A DNA stretch of 64,000 bases from Nelumbo lutea. Lineage: Eukaryota > Streptophyta > Magnoliopsida > Proteales > Nelumbonaceae. The notes under the pieces were generated by a model, which saw nothing but the letters and a program-made list of their open reading frames with translations, was not told the DNA's origin and did not search any database. Of the stretch, positions 53,901 through 60,636 are shown piece after piece. How positions within the stretch are numbered: the first letter of the stretch is position 1; every line of letters starts with the position of its first letter. Made by a program: the position numbers and the translations under genes. The stretch lies in contig JAKGHH010000003.1 in NCBI GenBank assembly GCA_022828595.1, positions 13,082,934 through 13,146,933 on the forward strand, given 5' to 3'.

Positions 53901-55372
53901 GAAACTAGAGCTCGGCTCGTGAGGCTCGCAAGCTGGTTCGAATATATATATATATATATATATAAAATATATAATAAAAATATTATAATTATAAATTATT
54001 ATATTTATTTTTTTTTTTAATATCAAATAAAAAATATTTTTATATATAATTTTTTATTTTTATAAAATATTTTTTCTCAAAATCAAGCTCGAGCTTATGA
54101 ATTTTTTACTCGAGCCATGTAGAACAGTCTCGAGCCGAGCTCGAGCCTCGTACTATTCGGCTTGGCTCAGCTCGAATCCACCCCTATTGACAACTATGCC
54201 CCCAATACAACTAAGTTGTGTTTTACTGTTTTATTAGCCCATTAGCTGTATTGTTGGGTGATCATGGAATCCATCTATAATTTTTAATTTGTTCTTAGTT
54301 CCAAAGCCAGTTGTTTAACCTCCCTCATGACATGTTTATATTTCAAAGAGCCAGCATAGTTCCTTCTTAACCAACCTAAAATTATATATGAATCCCCTTT
54401 CACCACCAAATATCTGTTCAGATATTTAGCTAGTCTAACTCCTTGTAGCACTACAAACAACTCTGGTTGAGTTAAGTCACCCAATAGGCCAAGAAAATAA
54501 GGATAATATCTTTGTATCCCATTTTCTGAACACTTCCTCAGGCTACAAGCATTAAGTTTGGCTTGATAATATTTGAGTCTGGGGACACCATGGCATAGTT
54601 CGATACCATACTGCTAGTTTCTAATAGTCATCTACACAAAAAAAAAAAACGGTATAAACACTTCCATAGCTTTCACACACTGTGTCACCTAGATAGCAAC
54701 ATTTTCTATAATAGCTTTACTTAGAGACTTCCCTCAAAAAACTTTAGCATTTCCTCTCGTCTTGAGAACTATACAAGAATGCTACCCTCATACACCTACA
54801 GATGACTTTTCTTCTCTTCTTGGGTGCAAAAAAGAATCAGGTACTAAACAAGCTTCCCATATCCCCTGAGGAGTCCACCTACATTAAAAAAAGAGAAGAA
54901 AAACTCCCAAATGATGGATATAAACTAATAGCAGATTAGGACATTGAAAGTAGTCCCACCACTTGCTCTACAAAGAAGATACATGTTAGTTAGGTGAAAG
55001 AAACAATTGGGCCTTGCATCTCCAATTCAAAAGAACTTCAAATCAGAGGGTACATAACAGAAAACGGTTAAACCTTTAAATTCGGAGGCCTTATCAGGAG
55101 TCAAGTAATCCCAAGTCCTTTCAAGTGCCTTTCTAATCTTCAAATTTGTTTCACCATCAAGATTTGCAGTCTGTGGTATGAGAGAAAAGTGATATGAGAT
55201 ACAGAAGCAGAAATGTTCCTGGATTTTCTTAGGTAAATATGTTCAACTAAAAACAGTAAATAACTTTTCCAAGTAAAAGAGATGGAAGAAAAACCTCAGT
55301 GTAGCAGATGCCATCTGGATTTGTACTTGCAAGGAACAAGAGATCTGCAGGAAAGAAGCCATCCTGCTTAAC
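20012..55372 (-). CDS. ALA3: Phospholipid-transporting P4-ATPase (flippase), ALA3 class; 5' end beyond window
   Basis: P4-ATPases use ATP to move phospholipids to the cytosolic leaflet. Arabidopsis ALA3 works with an ALIS beta subunit in Golgi/trans-Golgi membranes and is needed for secretory vesicle formation. The 22 coding exons, 5' to 3' on the minus strand, are 55372-55295, 55170-55074, 46575-46469, 43674-43609, 41716-41595, 41447-41363, 41255-41178, 41056-40940, 40773-40624, 40528-40424, 28350-28208, 28009-27908, 27812-27749, 27661-27449, 23985-23820, 23716-23637, 23549-23310, 23094-22873, 22787-22620, 22410-22048, 21944-21838 and 20318-20012. They sum to 3180 bp, 1059 codons plus TGA, with no stop and with GT-AG borders and matching phases throughout. 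Motifs present: DGET, PISL, DKTGTLT, KGAD, TGDK, GDGANDV. About 155 N-terminal residues (TM1-2, start of the actuator) are missing and should lie past 64000. Introns total 32.2 kb, full of transposons. Identity with ALA3 is strong from end to end. Confidence 0.95.
21150..21395 (+). mobile_element. LINE ORF2 3' end remnant in the last intron
   Basis: The plus strand reads SRLRWFGHM, then a degenerate RGRPKKAW phrase and finally the familiar gtggctgaccccatatagtt-gggac-gatgatgatga tail of one group of plant LINEs. Several stops interrupt it. It lies in the intron 20319-21837, antisense to the flippase. Confidence 0.65.
21544..21567. repeat. (CA)12 microsatellite
   Basis: Uninterrupted CA dinucleotide repeat inside the last flippase intron. 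Confidence 0.95.
21838..22787 (-). CDS. ALA3: ALA3 exons for the C-terminal membrane region (TM5-TM10)
   Basis: Three exons: 22787-22620 ([43 protein letters not shown]), 22410-22048 ([63 protein letters not shown]) and 21944-21838 ([28 protein letters not shown]). They hold the last membrane helices. The acceptor at 22787 follows gcag and the donor at 22048 is gtaagt. Confidence 0.95.
22873..23094 (-). CDS. ALA3: ALA3 exon with the GDGANDV hinge motif
   Basis: 74 codons, phase 0 at both ends. Contains [20 protein letters not shown] and [19 protein letters not shown]. GDGxNDxxM binds Mg2+ in the phosphorylation domain of all P-type ATPases, and [13 protein letters not shown] is the P4-specific entry to TM5. 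Confidence 0.97.
23310..23985 (-). CDS. ALA3: ALA3 exons joining nucleotide-binding and phosphorylation domains (TGDK)
   Basis: Three exons: 23985-23820 ([35 protein letters not shown]), 23716-23637 ([18 protein letters not shown]) and 23549-23310 ([31 protein letters not shown]). TGDK contacts ATP and [14 protein letters not shown] are standard P4 blocks. Phases G|CG and AGG|GGT close correctly. Confidence 0.96.
24328..24783. mobile_element. Mutator-like MITE nested in the Helitron
   Basis: The ends gggtcatttactaaaatacc and, reverse-complemented, gggtcatttattagaacaca are inverted repeats. The flanks taatagaaa (24319-24327) and taacagaaa (24784-24792) form a 9-bp target duplication with one mismatch. 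The insertion lies 30 bp inside the Helitron hairpin and must be younger than the Helitron. Confidence 0.8.
26873..26934. repeat. Compound (AT)n(AG)18 microsatellite
   Basis: About 13 AT units run straight into 18 AG units at the 5' end of the Helitron, and probably grew from its native tctctc/tatata start. Confidence 0.95.
27449..28350 (-). CDS. ALA3: ALA3 exons of the nucleotide-binding domain
   Basis: Four exons: 28350-28208 ([36 protein letters not shown]), 28009-27908 ([27 protein letters not shown]), 27812-27749 ([20 protein letters not shown]) and 27661-27449 ([40 protein letters not shown]). [20 protein letters not shown] and KGAD are the P4 N-domain blocks. The KGAD motif spans the junction 27749/27661. 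Confidence 0.96.
28928..29050 (-). mobile_element. LINE 3' end, proximal part (host of the gypsy insertion)
   Basis: On the minus strand it ends ...ttttcctttcaaaaaaaa, a short polyA tail. It is the 3' continuation of the LINE segment at 33581-33975; the gypsy element separates the two. Confidence 0.65.
29051..29339 (-). repeat. Gypsy 3' LTR, missing its U3 start
   Basis: It matches 33253-33537 from tgatgggattgttgg to gtggggtgt, then breaks off into integrase-side sequence. About 40-55 bp of the LTR and the polypurine tract are gone, probably by one internal deletion. Confidence 0.85.
29340..30430 (-). pseudogene. Gypsy integrase and end of RNase H
   Basis: Contains ADALSRV (end of RNase H), the integrase zinc finger ([12 protein letters not shown]...CATCQQKK), and the core with [15 protein letters not shown] and [14 protein letters not shown], so the D, D and E catalytic positions are present. 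The next conserved Trp codon is TAG at 29507-29509, after which WYNTTF-type sequence continues to a deletion near 29340. Confidence 0.9.
30438..31382 (-). pseudogene. Gypsy reverse transcriptase / RNase H with altered catalytic sites
   Basis: RT blocks [27 protein letters not shown] and YLGHIIS are clear. The catalytic FFDDILVYS block reads FFDAILVYS: the second Asp is Ala at about 31110-31112. In RNase H the first catalytic Asp region reads VEANASGKG instead of the usual TDASG. It ends with a stop after RILAPD. Both changes should abolish activity. Confidence 0.92.
31500..32180 (-). pseudogene. Gypsy protease and RT N-terminal region
   Basis: The frame at 32180-31932 has [14 protein letters not shown], a protease active-site block in which the usual DSG has become DSW. 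The frame at 31700-31506 has [20 protein letters not shown], matching the region before gypsy RT. Frameshifts and stops separate the pieces. Confidence 0.8.
32288..33229 (-). pseudogene. Gypsy gag with zinc knuckle
   Basis: Start ATG at 33229, 9 bases past the primer site. The first frame stops after about 40 codons. The capsid region lies in two shifted frames (33036-32800 and 32872-32288): [50 protein letters not shown]. It ends with [10 protein letters not shown], the start of a CCHC knuckle. Confidence 0.88.
33238..33250 (-). other. Gypsy primer-binding site (initiator-Met tRNA)
   Basis: The minus strand reads tggtatcagagcc two bases after the 5' LTR, the standard complement of the plant tRNA-Met-i 3' end. 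Confidence 0.9.
33253..33580 (-). repeat. Gypsy 5' LTR, complete
   Basis: A 328-bp LTR bounded by TG...CA (on the plus strand tgatggg ... tcctaaca). Contains a CT-rich segment and ctataaatatctgtaac-type sequence. Adjacent duplication aaaag. Confidence 0.9.
33581..33975 (-). pseudogene. LINE zinc-knuckle domain, distal part of the gypsy-split LINE
   Basis: The minus frame 33961-33674 reads [28 protein letters not shown] and [16 protein letters not shown], the zf-RVT domain near the end of plant LINE ORF2. Its 3' continuation is 28928-29050. Confidence 0.8.
33987..35345 (+). pseudogene. Plus-strand LINE ORF2 3' fragments
   Basis: Two pieces. 34040-34550 has [20 protein letters not shown], then [24 protein letters not shown] sequence ending near the domain boundary. 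34590-35345 has [34 protein letters not shown] sequence and [13 protein letters not shown], the zf-RVT domain of a second copy. Stops and frameshifts are common. Confidence 0.75.
35403..36243. mobile_element. TIR element of the 'gttttaaaagtgcaag' family
   Basis: The left end caatgttttaaaagtgcaag pairs with the right end cttttaaatcactg. The flanks gtgtaatg and gtgtagag agree at 6 of 8 positions. The interior (cacctttgtaccaagcctct, gaggcaagcccaaacaagtc) recurs at 63455-64000. No coding capacity. Confidence 0.6.
36555..36567 (+). other. Copia primer-binding site
   Basis: tggtatcggagcc differs by one base from the plant initiator-Met tRNA complement tggtatcagagcc. Confidence 0.8.
37073..37889. 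mobile_element. TIR element with catagttgtcaaggcg ends inside the copia leader
   Basis: Left end catagttgtcaaggcgacaa; right end ttggcaccttgaaaactatg. The flanks ctcttagg and ctcctagg form an 8-bp duplication with one mismatch. A second, partial copy in opposite orientation is at 53660-54205. It contains a 135-bp tandem duplication. Confidence 0.7.
37542..37811. repeat. 135-bp tandem duplication
   Basis: 37542-37676 and 37677-37811 are direct copies starting ctatactttaacatgaagtt. I see a single difference (ttttcactt versus tttttactt). Confidence 0.9.
37979..38961 (+). pseudogene. Copia gag
   Basis: Starts [32 protein letters not shown] and, in another frame, [29 protein letters not shown] are the UBN2-type gag domain. 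[18 protein letters not shown] is a CCHC zinc knuckle. Stops and frameshifts break it. Confidence 0.85.
38958..39589 (+). pseudogene. Copia protease and integrase start
   Basis: [12 protein letters not shown] is the copia protease active site (DSGA). [16 protein letters not shown] with [13 protein letters not shown] is the pre-integrase zinc region, and [13 protein letters not shown] opens the integrase core. The frame ends there. Confidence 0.85.
39665..40316 (+). pseudogene. LINE 3' end with RNase H-like domain
   Basis: [20 protein letters not shown] and [12 protein letters not shown] mark the start of the plant LINE RNase H-like domain. The sequence runs to a tail gctgataaaaaaatc at 40316, typical of a LINE 3' end. 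Directly upstream is an A-run at 39690. Ends 108 bp from a flippase exon. Confidence 0.75.
40424..40773 (-). CDS. ALA3: ALA3 exons with the phosphorylated DKTGT motif
   Basis: 40773-40624 encodes [20 protein letters not shown], in which the Asp of DKTGT is the phosphorylated residue, then [16 protein letters not shown]. 40528-40424 encodes [20 protein letters not shown]. Both are in phase 0. Confidence 0.97.
40940..41716 (-). CDS. ALA3: ALA3 exons for TM3-TM4 and the stalk
   Basis: Four exons: 41716-41595 ([19 protein letters not shown]3 [14 protein letters not shown]), 41447-41363 (lumenal loop [18 protein letters not shown]), 41255-41178 (TM4 ending in [11 protein letters not shown]) and 41056-40940 ([28 protein letters not shown]). 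PISL in TM4 is the P4 hallmark on the lipid path. Confidence 0.96.
42545..43420 (-). pseudogene. LINE 3' end with RNase H-like domain, minus strand
   Basis: The minus strand has [15 protein letters not shown] (end of zf-RVT), a degenerate LTLMG block in the place of LNFDG, and [23 protein letters not shown] from the second half of the RNase H-like domain. It lies in the intron 41717-43608, in the flippase sense. Confidence 0.75.
43609..43674 (-). CDS. ALA3: ALA3 exon before TM3
   Basis: 22 codons, [18 protein letters not shown] followed by HETK, in phase 0 at both sides. Acceptor tttcag, donor gtttgg. Surrounded by introns of 1.9 and 2.8 kb. Confidence 0.94.
44985..45690 (+). pseudogene. LINE 3' end with RNase H-like domain, plus strand
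   Basis: [20 protein letters not shown] (zf-RVT end), then [19 protein letters not shown] and [19 protein letters not shown]. The usual LNFDGS reads LNFDWS. It lies in intron 43675-46468, antisense to the flippase. Confidence 0.78.
46469..46575 (-). CDS. ALA3: ALA3 exon of the actuator domain
   Basis: Reads G|GT then [33 protein letters not shown]. Completes Gly from the previous exon's last G. Donor cga|gtatga, acceptor ttgcag. Confidence 0.94.
46905..47690. repeat. Three tandem units of about 258 bp
   Basis: Units start near 46915, 47172 and 47432. Each has the order: a ccgtctaagtggcaggt-like phrase, ggtcaaatgggtcaatg-like phrase, an A-rich block, gcaaatctctaatatta-like phrase, and gataaataagaattattttt. 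Divergence between units is high, with many small indels. Confidence 0.7.
49291..50030 (+). pseudogene. LINE endonuclease domain
   Basis: Opens with [20 protein letters not shown], the usual N-terminus of plant LINE ORF2 endonuclease. It is then deleted and frameshifted; [15 protein letters not shown] and [14 protein letters not shown] mark its second half. Confidence 0.85.
50059..51903 (+). pseudogene. LINE reverse transcriptase
   Basis: [35 protein letters not shown], then after the duplication [48 protein letters not shown] and [20 protein letters not shown]. The catalytic FADD is intact at about 51490, but several frameshifts separate the blocks. Confidence 0.9.
50374..50765. repeat. Perfect 196-bp tandem duplication in the LINE
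   Basis: 50374-50569 and 50570-50765 look identical base for base, starting atatctaagctagaagttga and ending gaggagataacgg. 196 is not a multiple of three, so it breaks the RT frame. Confidence 0.93.
52565..53420 (+). pseudogene. LINE zf-RVT and RNase H-like domains
   Basis: [40 protein letters not shown] (zinc knuckle), [20 protein letters not shown], then KLNFDGSS at 53158 and [17 protein letters not shown]. Frame changes separate the parts. Confidence 0.85.
53660..54205. mobile_element. Partial second copy of the catagttgtcaaggcg element
   Basis: The reverse complement of 53660-53862 follows 37073-37270 closely (gccaagtagttttcta, tttctttttattattttctt, agggtttaatcaa). Its terminus cgccttgacaactatg is split by the hAT MITE at 53863-54186. 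Confidence 0.75.
53863..54186. mobile_element. hAT-type MITE with perfect 8-bp target duplication
   Basis: The ends are taggggcggcaacaagccga and, reverse-complemented, taggggtggattcgagctga. ttgacaac flanks both sides exactly (53855-53862 and 54187-54194). It sits inside the terminal repeat of another element. The (AT)10 tract at about 53942-53963 is inside it. Confidence 0.88.
54250..54620 (-). pseudogene. LINE RNase H-like fragment, minus strand
   Basis: [20 protein letters not shown] and [19 protein letters not shown] match the second half of the LINE RNase H-like domain. It is a short decayed 3' fragment in intron 46576-55073. Confidence 0.65.
55074..55372 (-). CDS. ALA3: ALA3 first two exons in the window (actuator domain, DGET)
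   Basis: 55372-55295 encodes [18 protein letters not shown] and DGICYTE; 55170-55074 encodes [20 protein letters not shown] and [12 protein letters not shown] plus the first G of the next codon. DGET is the P4 dephosphorylation loop. The acceptor at 55373 (gtag) shows that more exons lie upstream; none is found up to 64000. Confidence 0.95.
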
Positions 55373-55560
55373 CTACAATGATGAAACATTCAGCTTTAAA
55401 GTAAGATTACAAGTATTATGAACTTAAAAAGAAAAAAAAAAAAACATTAGTTAAGATCTTATGAAATGCATGCCTCAAGAGAACATAAACTGGGTGCTTA
55501 AAAACTATGCTTTTTCCATAAGTTTCCAAGTAGACAAACTAATAACAGTTAGAGATGATC

Positions 55561-55578
55561 TTTTTTTTTTTTTGATAA
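55561..55578 (-). mobile_element. PolyA-only retroposon insertion of 18 bp
   Basis: Minus strand: ttatc followed by 13 A. It is flanked by gttagagatgatc (55548-55560) and gttggagatgatc (55579-55591), a 13-bp duplication with one mismatch. The ttatcaaaa end matches LINE 3' ends in this window, so it looks like a LINE copy truncated to its last few bases. Confidence 0.7.
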
Positions 55579-55686
55579 GTTGGAGATGATCTTGCTCGTT
55601 TCATTCACTCAAATAAATTTATGGAATCAGAAAATTGGTCCCAGGACGTGGCATCCTCAAGCTCCTAATCAAATCAAAGTAAATGT

Positions 55687-57600
55687 TTTTTTCTTAAAGG
55701 TAGAAAAGAGATTAGGATACAAATAGGCTCCCGAATAAGAAAGACAGGACCAAAAACCAGATTACATTACAACTCAAGAAGACTTCTAGAGTTCAGCTGG
55801 GCTCCAAACTCCCTGGTTTAGAAACCTTTTACAGATGCAGTCCAAGAAACCACTTTTCCAAAGGAATTAGAAATGAGGCTGTCTACTCCTTTGGCCTTGT
55901 TATGGAACACTATATTATTTCTGTCCGCCCAGACGGTGCTGATCAGTGCTGCGGGAATTAATCTCCAAACACTTTGGTCAACTTGGAAAGCCTTAAACAG
56001 TCCCAGCACCATATCCGATCCAACACAGAATTTGGCATGGCCCAGGGTACACCCACGGAGGAAAGATAGTGACTCCATAAAGACATCGAAACAGAACAGT
56101 GGAGGAACAAATGCCTACTATCCTCTACCTGCCAACCACATAACACACAGCTCAAGTCTTGAATCTGCACTCCTCTTCTCAGTCCTCAATGGGCTTTTCT
56201 TAGTGAAGCACCCATTCAGGGGCATCAGCCCAAACGAGCATTTACTTTGGTATGGGCTGTCGCATTCCAAATAGTAGCAGCTGGAATGTCAGGTCTTCAC
56301 CTCCTTCCAAAAATCTGGCAAAGGACGTCACAGAAAATGATCCGTCAGCACTCCAGATCCATCTCCAGCTATCTTCTTCCAACATGTTTATGGTCCGATT
56401 GGATATCAGCTCAAACAACTCCCTCACGTGATTAATTTCCCAATCCTGGAAGTTTCTTCTAAATGAGGGGCTCCAAATGATAGAATTGTTTGAGACTTCA
56501 TAGCACTCAGCCACCAGAGAATCCCGAGTATCAGCCAGGTGATAGAATTATTTCTTCTAAAGGCTGCCCATTTCCCAGCTTCTGAACCAGACCCTTATTC
56601 ATAAAGGGGTGCAAATCCGTGATCTTCTTCTAAAGGGAGCACCCTAGGGAATTAACACTAGATCTAGTTATCCAGTAACCTCTGTCAGTGTCAATTTTAG
56701 CTGCTACCAGTTTCCTCCACCAGCTATCCCTCTCTGTCCCAAACCTCCAGATCCATTTTCCAAGGAAGGCTTCACTAAATATTTTCAGTTTTCTAATCCC
56801 CAGACCCCTTTTTCCTTTGGGATAACAAATTTGGTCCCAATTGACCAGGTATATTCTTTTTTCCTCATTCCAACCTTTTCAATAAGAAATCTCTCTGGAT
56901 TTTTTCCACCCTTTGGGCCACTTTTGTTGGAATAGAGAAGAGAGAGAGAAAATAAGAGGGCAGATTTGAGAGGGAGCTTTTGAGGAGAGTGATCCTGCCT
57001 CCCAAAGTAAAATATTTGGCTTTCCAAGAAGCTAATTTTCTTTCCAGCCTTTCAACCACCGGATCCCAAATCAAAGACGATGTACACTTGGCTCCTAGAG
57101 GCAAGCCAAGGTATATGGTAGGCAGAAAACCAATTTGACAGGCCAGAACCTCAGCTAGAGATTCAAGATCCTCAATCCTGCCCACTGGAATTAGTCTACT
57201 CTTAGACCAATTTACTCTTAGCCCTGTTACCACTTCAAGCCAGCTTAGAACCCCAGACAGAATTTCAAGTTGATCTACATCTGCATCAATGAAGCAAAGG
57301 GTGTCCTCTGCAAACTGGAGCAGCTGGACTTTCTCTCCCCCCACCCCCCGGGACATGCTTCAAAACCTTTCCACAAACCCAACTCACGTACTTTGTTCAC
57401 AAAAGTAGTTAGGATCTCCATCACACAGATGAACAGAAGGGGGGAAAGGGGACCCCCTTGTCTAAGGCCTCTGATACTCTGATACTTTCCACAAACCCAA
57501 CAAATCACCCTTCACCACCTCCTAGCATTTCTTGTAGAATAAGTCAGTTTAACCATCTGGCCTTGGAGATTTATCTACTTCCATATTTTTAATCACTTTT
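55687..57600 (-). mobile_element. LINE A, 3' part (split by LINE B)
   Basis: Minus strand, 5' to 3': VIKNMEVDKSPRPDG (57598), a deletion, SIRGLRQGGPLSPLLF, LLQFAEDTLCFIDAD, LGLPLGAKCTSSLIWDPVVE, LGGRITLLKSSLSNLPSYFL, then a degenerate zf-RVT (LSCVLCGWQVEDSRHLFLHC). The catalytic FADD reads FAED. The 5' part is 62850-62978. Confidence 0.82.
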
Positions 57601-57701
57601 TTTTTTGAGAAAAGGTAATGTAATCTTTATTGATAAGAAATACTAGTAAAGGCCTCCCAACCGAACACCTTAGATGGGAAAACAGCCCAAACATAGCAAC
57701 A

Positions 57702-58597
57702 TTACAGATGCCATAGGCTCCTAGAATTTAGCCTAGCCCCCAACTGAGCAGCCTGAATTCCCTTCGAAGCCAAGACCCAAGAAATCAGCTTTCCAAAAGA
57801 AATAGATATCAGGTCTTCCGGATCCTTATAGATATTCTGAAATAGTCTTTTGTTCCTTTCTGCCCATATGGTACTGATGACTGCAGCCGGAATGGACATC
57901 CACACAGCTGAAGCAAGCTTTGACAATCCCTGTAATCCCCAGCTCCACAACATCACCTTCACCGAAGCTGGCATTGACCAGGCAAGACCCACCAAACCAA
58001 GAAAATGATTCCAAATTCTAGTAGATATTGAGCAGTGCAGAAACAGATGACTGTTATCTTCCACTCCTTGGCCACATAACACACAACTCTGATCCTGAAT
58101 ATGAACCCCTCTCTTACATAGGTGGGCTTTAGTTAAACACCTGTCTAGAACTGCAACCCACACTAGAGCATTGATTTTTGAGGGAGAGGTTGGATTCCAG
58201 ATTCTGGAAGCAGGCATGTCTTCTGAAGCACTCATTGTCAGGTGAGTGGAGAATGACTTGACTGAGAAGAGGCCATCTGTACTCCCAGTCCAGGACCAGC
58301 TGTCTTCTTTGAGCAGATTTAGGGGTTGAAGGGAGAGCAGTTTGAGTAGATTAGCCAGGACAGAATTTCCCAATCCTGAAAGTTCCTTCTGAAAGAAGGG
58401 CACCAGGCTACTGAGTTCCCCACCACCTCAAAACATTCAGCAATCACTGCATCTTGATGATCTGCTAACTGAAATAGATGTGGGAATAACTCTGAAAGAG
58501 GAGTGTTTCCACACCAGGGATCTTTCCAGAAGGACAGCCTGTTACCCTTCCCAAAGTTGGGGCTTAAACCTCTACTGAAAATGGGGAGAATGTCCAT
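57702..58597 (-). pseudogene. LINE B zf-RVT region
   Basis: A 233-codon frame with FQKELSGLGNSVLANLL, WTGSTDGLFSVKSFSTHL, WNPTSPSKINALVWVAVLDR, QDQSCVLCGQGVEDNSHLFL, SIPAAVISTIWAERNKRLF. The zinc knuckle CxxC...HxxxHC is complete. No RNase H-like domain follows. Confidence 0.85.
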
Positions 58598-58658
58598 TAT
58601 TTTCCTCCATACCGAACAGCCTAAGGAGGGGGGAGAAAAAGTGGTTATCTAATCTCCT

Positions 58659-59783
58659 CTATCTGTGTTGTATTTGGTTGCCTGTTCCCATTAACTTCCT
58701 CCACCAGTGGTTTCTTTCCAACCCGAACCTCCAGATCCATTTACCAAGAGCCTTATTAAAGGTCCTCATTCGCCTAATACCCAAGTCTTCTTTACTTTTC
58801 GGATACCACACCTTATCCCACTTCACCAAGTGGATTTTCTTCCTTTCCTCCTCCCAACCTTTCCATAGAAAGTCCCTTTGCAGCCTCTCAATTCTTTGGA
58901 CCACTTTACTTGGAATTGGGAATAAGAAGAGATAAAATGCCGGCAAGTTGGATAAGGAGCTTTTTAAAAGGGTGATTCTGCCCCCCAAGGACAAGTATTT
59001 AGCCTTCCAAGTTGCCAATTTCTTTTCTAGCCACTCTAAGACTGGTTCCCAGATCAATACCGAAGTGCATTTTGCTCCTAGAGAGGGGAGTAAGGGGTTT
59101 CTTTTCCTTCCAATGAAGCATTCCTATGGAATTCCTGGAAAACCTGCATCACATCTGTTTTCACCACTTCCCAACAGCTTTTGTAAAATAAATTGGTGAG
59201 CCCATCCGGACCCGGGGACTTTTCTGAATCTAGATTCTTTATCACCTGCCAAACTTCTTCAGAAAAATTAACTTCCAAGCATCTTTGTTGGTCCTCAGAA
59301 ATTCTTTTGAAATTAACTCCCTCTGGCAGAGGTCTTTTTTTCCAGTCTACCTTAAAGAGCTTCGCAAAGAAATTTATCATCATTCTTTTCTTGTCTCGCC
59401 AAGATTCCCCAACCTCCCTCTCAAGTTCCAACTTTTCTATTCTATTTATTCTATTTCTAGCCTTTACCATTTTGTGAAAAAAAAAAAAAAAAACTAGATT
59501 TTCTATACCCAACCTTGAGCCATTTCACCTTTGCTCTTTGTCTCCACTTCAGTTCATCCTTATATGCTAATTTATCTAGGAGCAGTTTTTCTGACAATCT
59601 TCTTTTCTTTTCTTCCTCTGAAATGGAGTCTCTTTCCTCTACTGAATCTATCTCTTTGATTTCCTCAAGACACCTCCTCTTTTCTTTTTCAGATTTATTC
59701 CAATTTTCGGCCTTCCAAGATTTCAAAGACACCTTAATTACACCCAATTTTTTTGCTAAAGTGTAAGAGCTTGTTCCAACCAC
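58659..59783 (-). pseudogene. LINE B reverse transcriptase, core deleted
   Basis: 59783-59457 and 59512-59078 encode WRQRAKVKWLKVGYRKSSFF-like and FSEEVWQVIKNLDSEKSPGP, DGLTNLFYKSCWEVVK. 59057-58659 encodes the post-catalytic part (IWEPVLEWLEKKLATWKA, LGGRITLLKSSLSNLPAFYL). The segment carrying GDPLSP and FADD is missing at about 59060-59100. Confidence 0.88.
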
Positions 59784-59810
59784 TTGAGTTTCAGACCGTG
59801 ATTTTTAAAA

Positions 59811-60250
59811 ATGGTACAAAGTCTTCTTCTTCAAACCAAGCACGTCCCAATTAAAAAGCTAGATATTTCCTTCGGACTTGCCCACCACAAACTAGTTGAA
59901 GAGGGGAATGGTCTGAAATTGGCCTTAGCAAAGCCTGCTGTTTCAGGTTTTGGAATAGGTCTTCCCACCCCGAGGACACCAAAAATATATCAAGTTTTAC
60001 TAGGACAGGATTCTCTTGGTTGTTTGTCCACGTAATAAATTGGGCCCCTATTAGAGGAAGATCTATCAGTTCAAATTGATTTACAAAATTTGCAATTCGC
60101 CTTCTGTCTCTTGCTCCGTTTCTACCTCCATTTCTGTCTTCCAAAAATCTAGTTATGTTGAAGTCTCCCCCTACTACCTAAGGGATTGTGGAAGACCCTC
60201 TTGCTTCAAATAAATCCCCCCAAAGCCTTTCCTTTTCTTCATTTAAAGTT
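59811..60250 (-). pseudogene. LINE B endonuclease, second half
   Basis: RRRIANFVNQFELIDLPLIG, QFITWTNNQENPVLVKLD and RPISDHSPLQLVCGG match the C-terminal half of LINE endonucleases (SDHSP). The first half is decayed. Confidence 0.8.
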
Positions 60251-60636
60251 GGGCCATAAACATCGGTAAACAAACCCCTTACTCCCCCCCCCCTCTAATT
60301 CAACTGGAAATGGAGAAATCCCCAACATGGGAATCAATCATCTTGCATTTCAATTTATCCCACATGGTAATTAGCCTCTTGCACTTCCTCTAGATGGTTT
60401 GTAGATCCATCTAACTTCCCCTTTTCCCCAAATACTCCTTATTGTTTCAGCTTGCACCACTTCCAATTTGCATTCTTACAAGAAAACCACCTCCGACCCC
60501 CATCTCTTCAATTAGTCGCATACCACCATCCTTCTTCTCTCTGACCCTTAACCCCACACATTCCAAGACAAGATTTTTAACTCCATAAAGAAAATACGAT
60601 AAGAACACCCCCTTTTTGTCCTAGGCTCCTAGCCTT

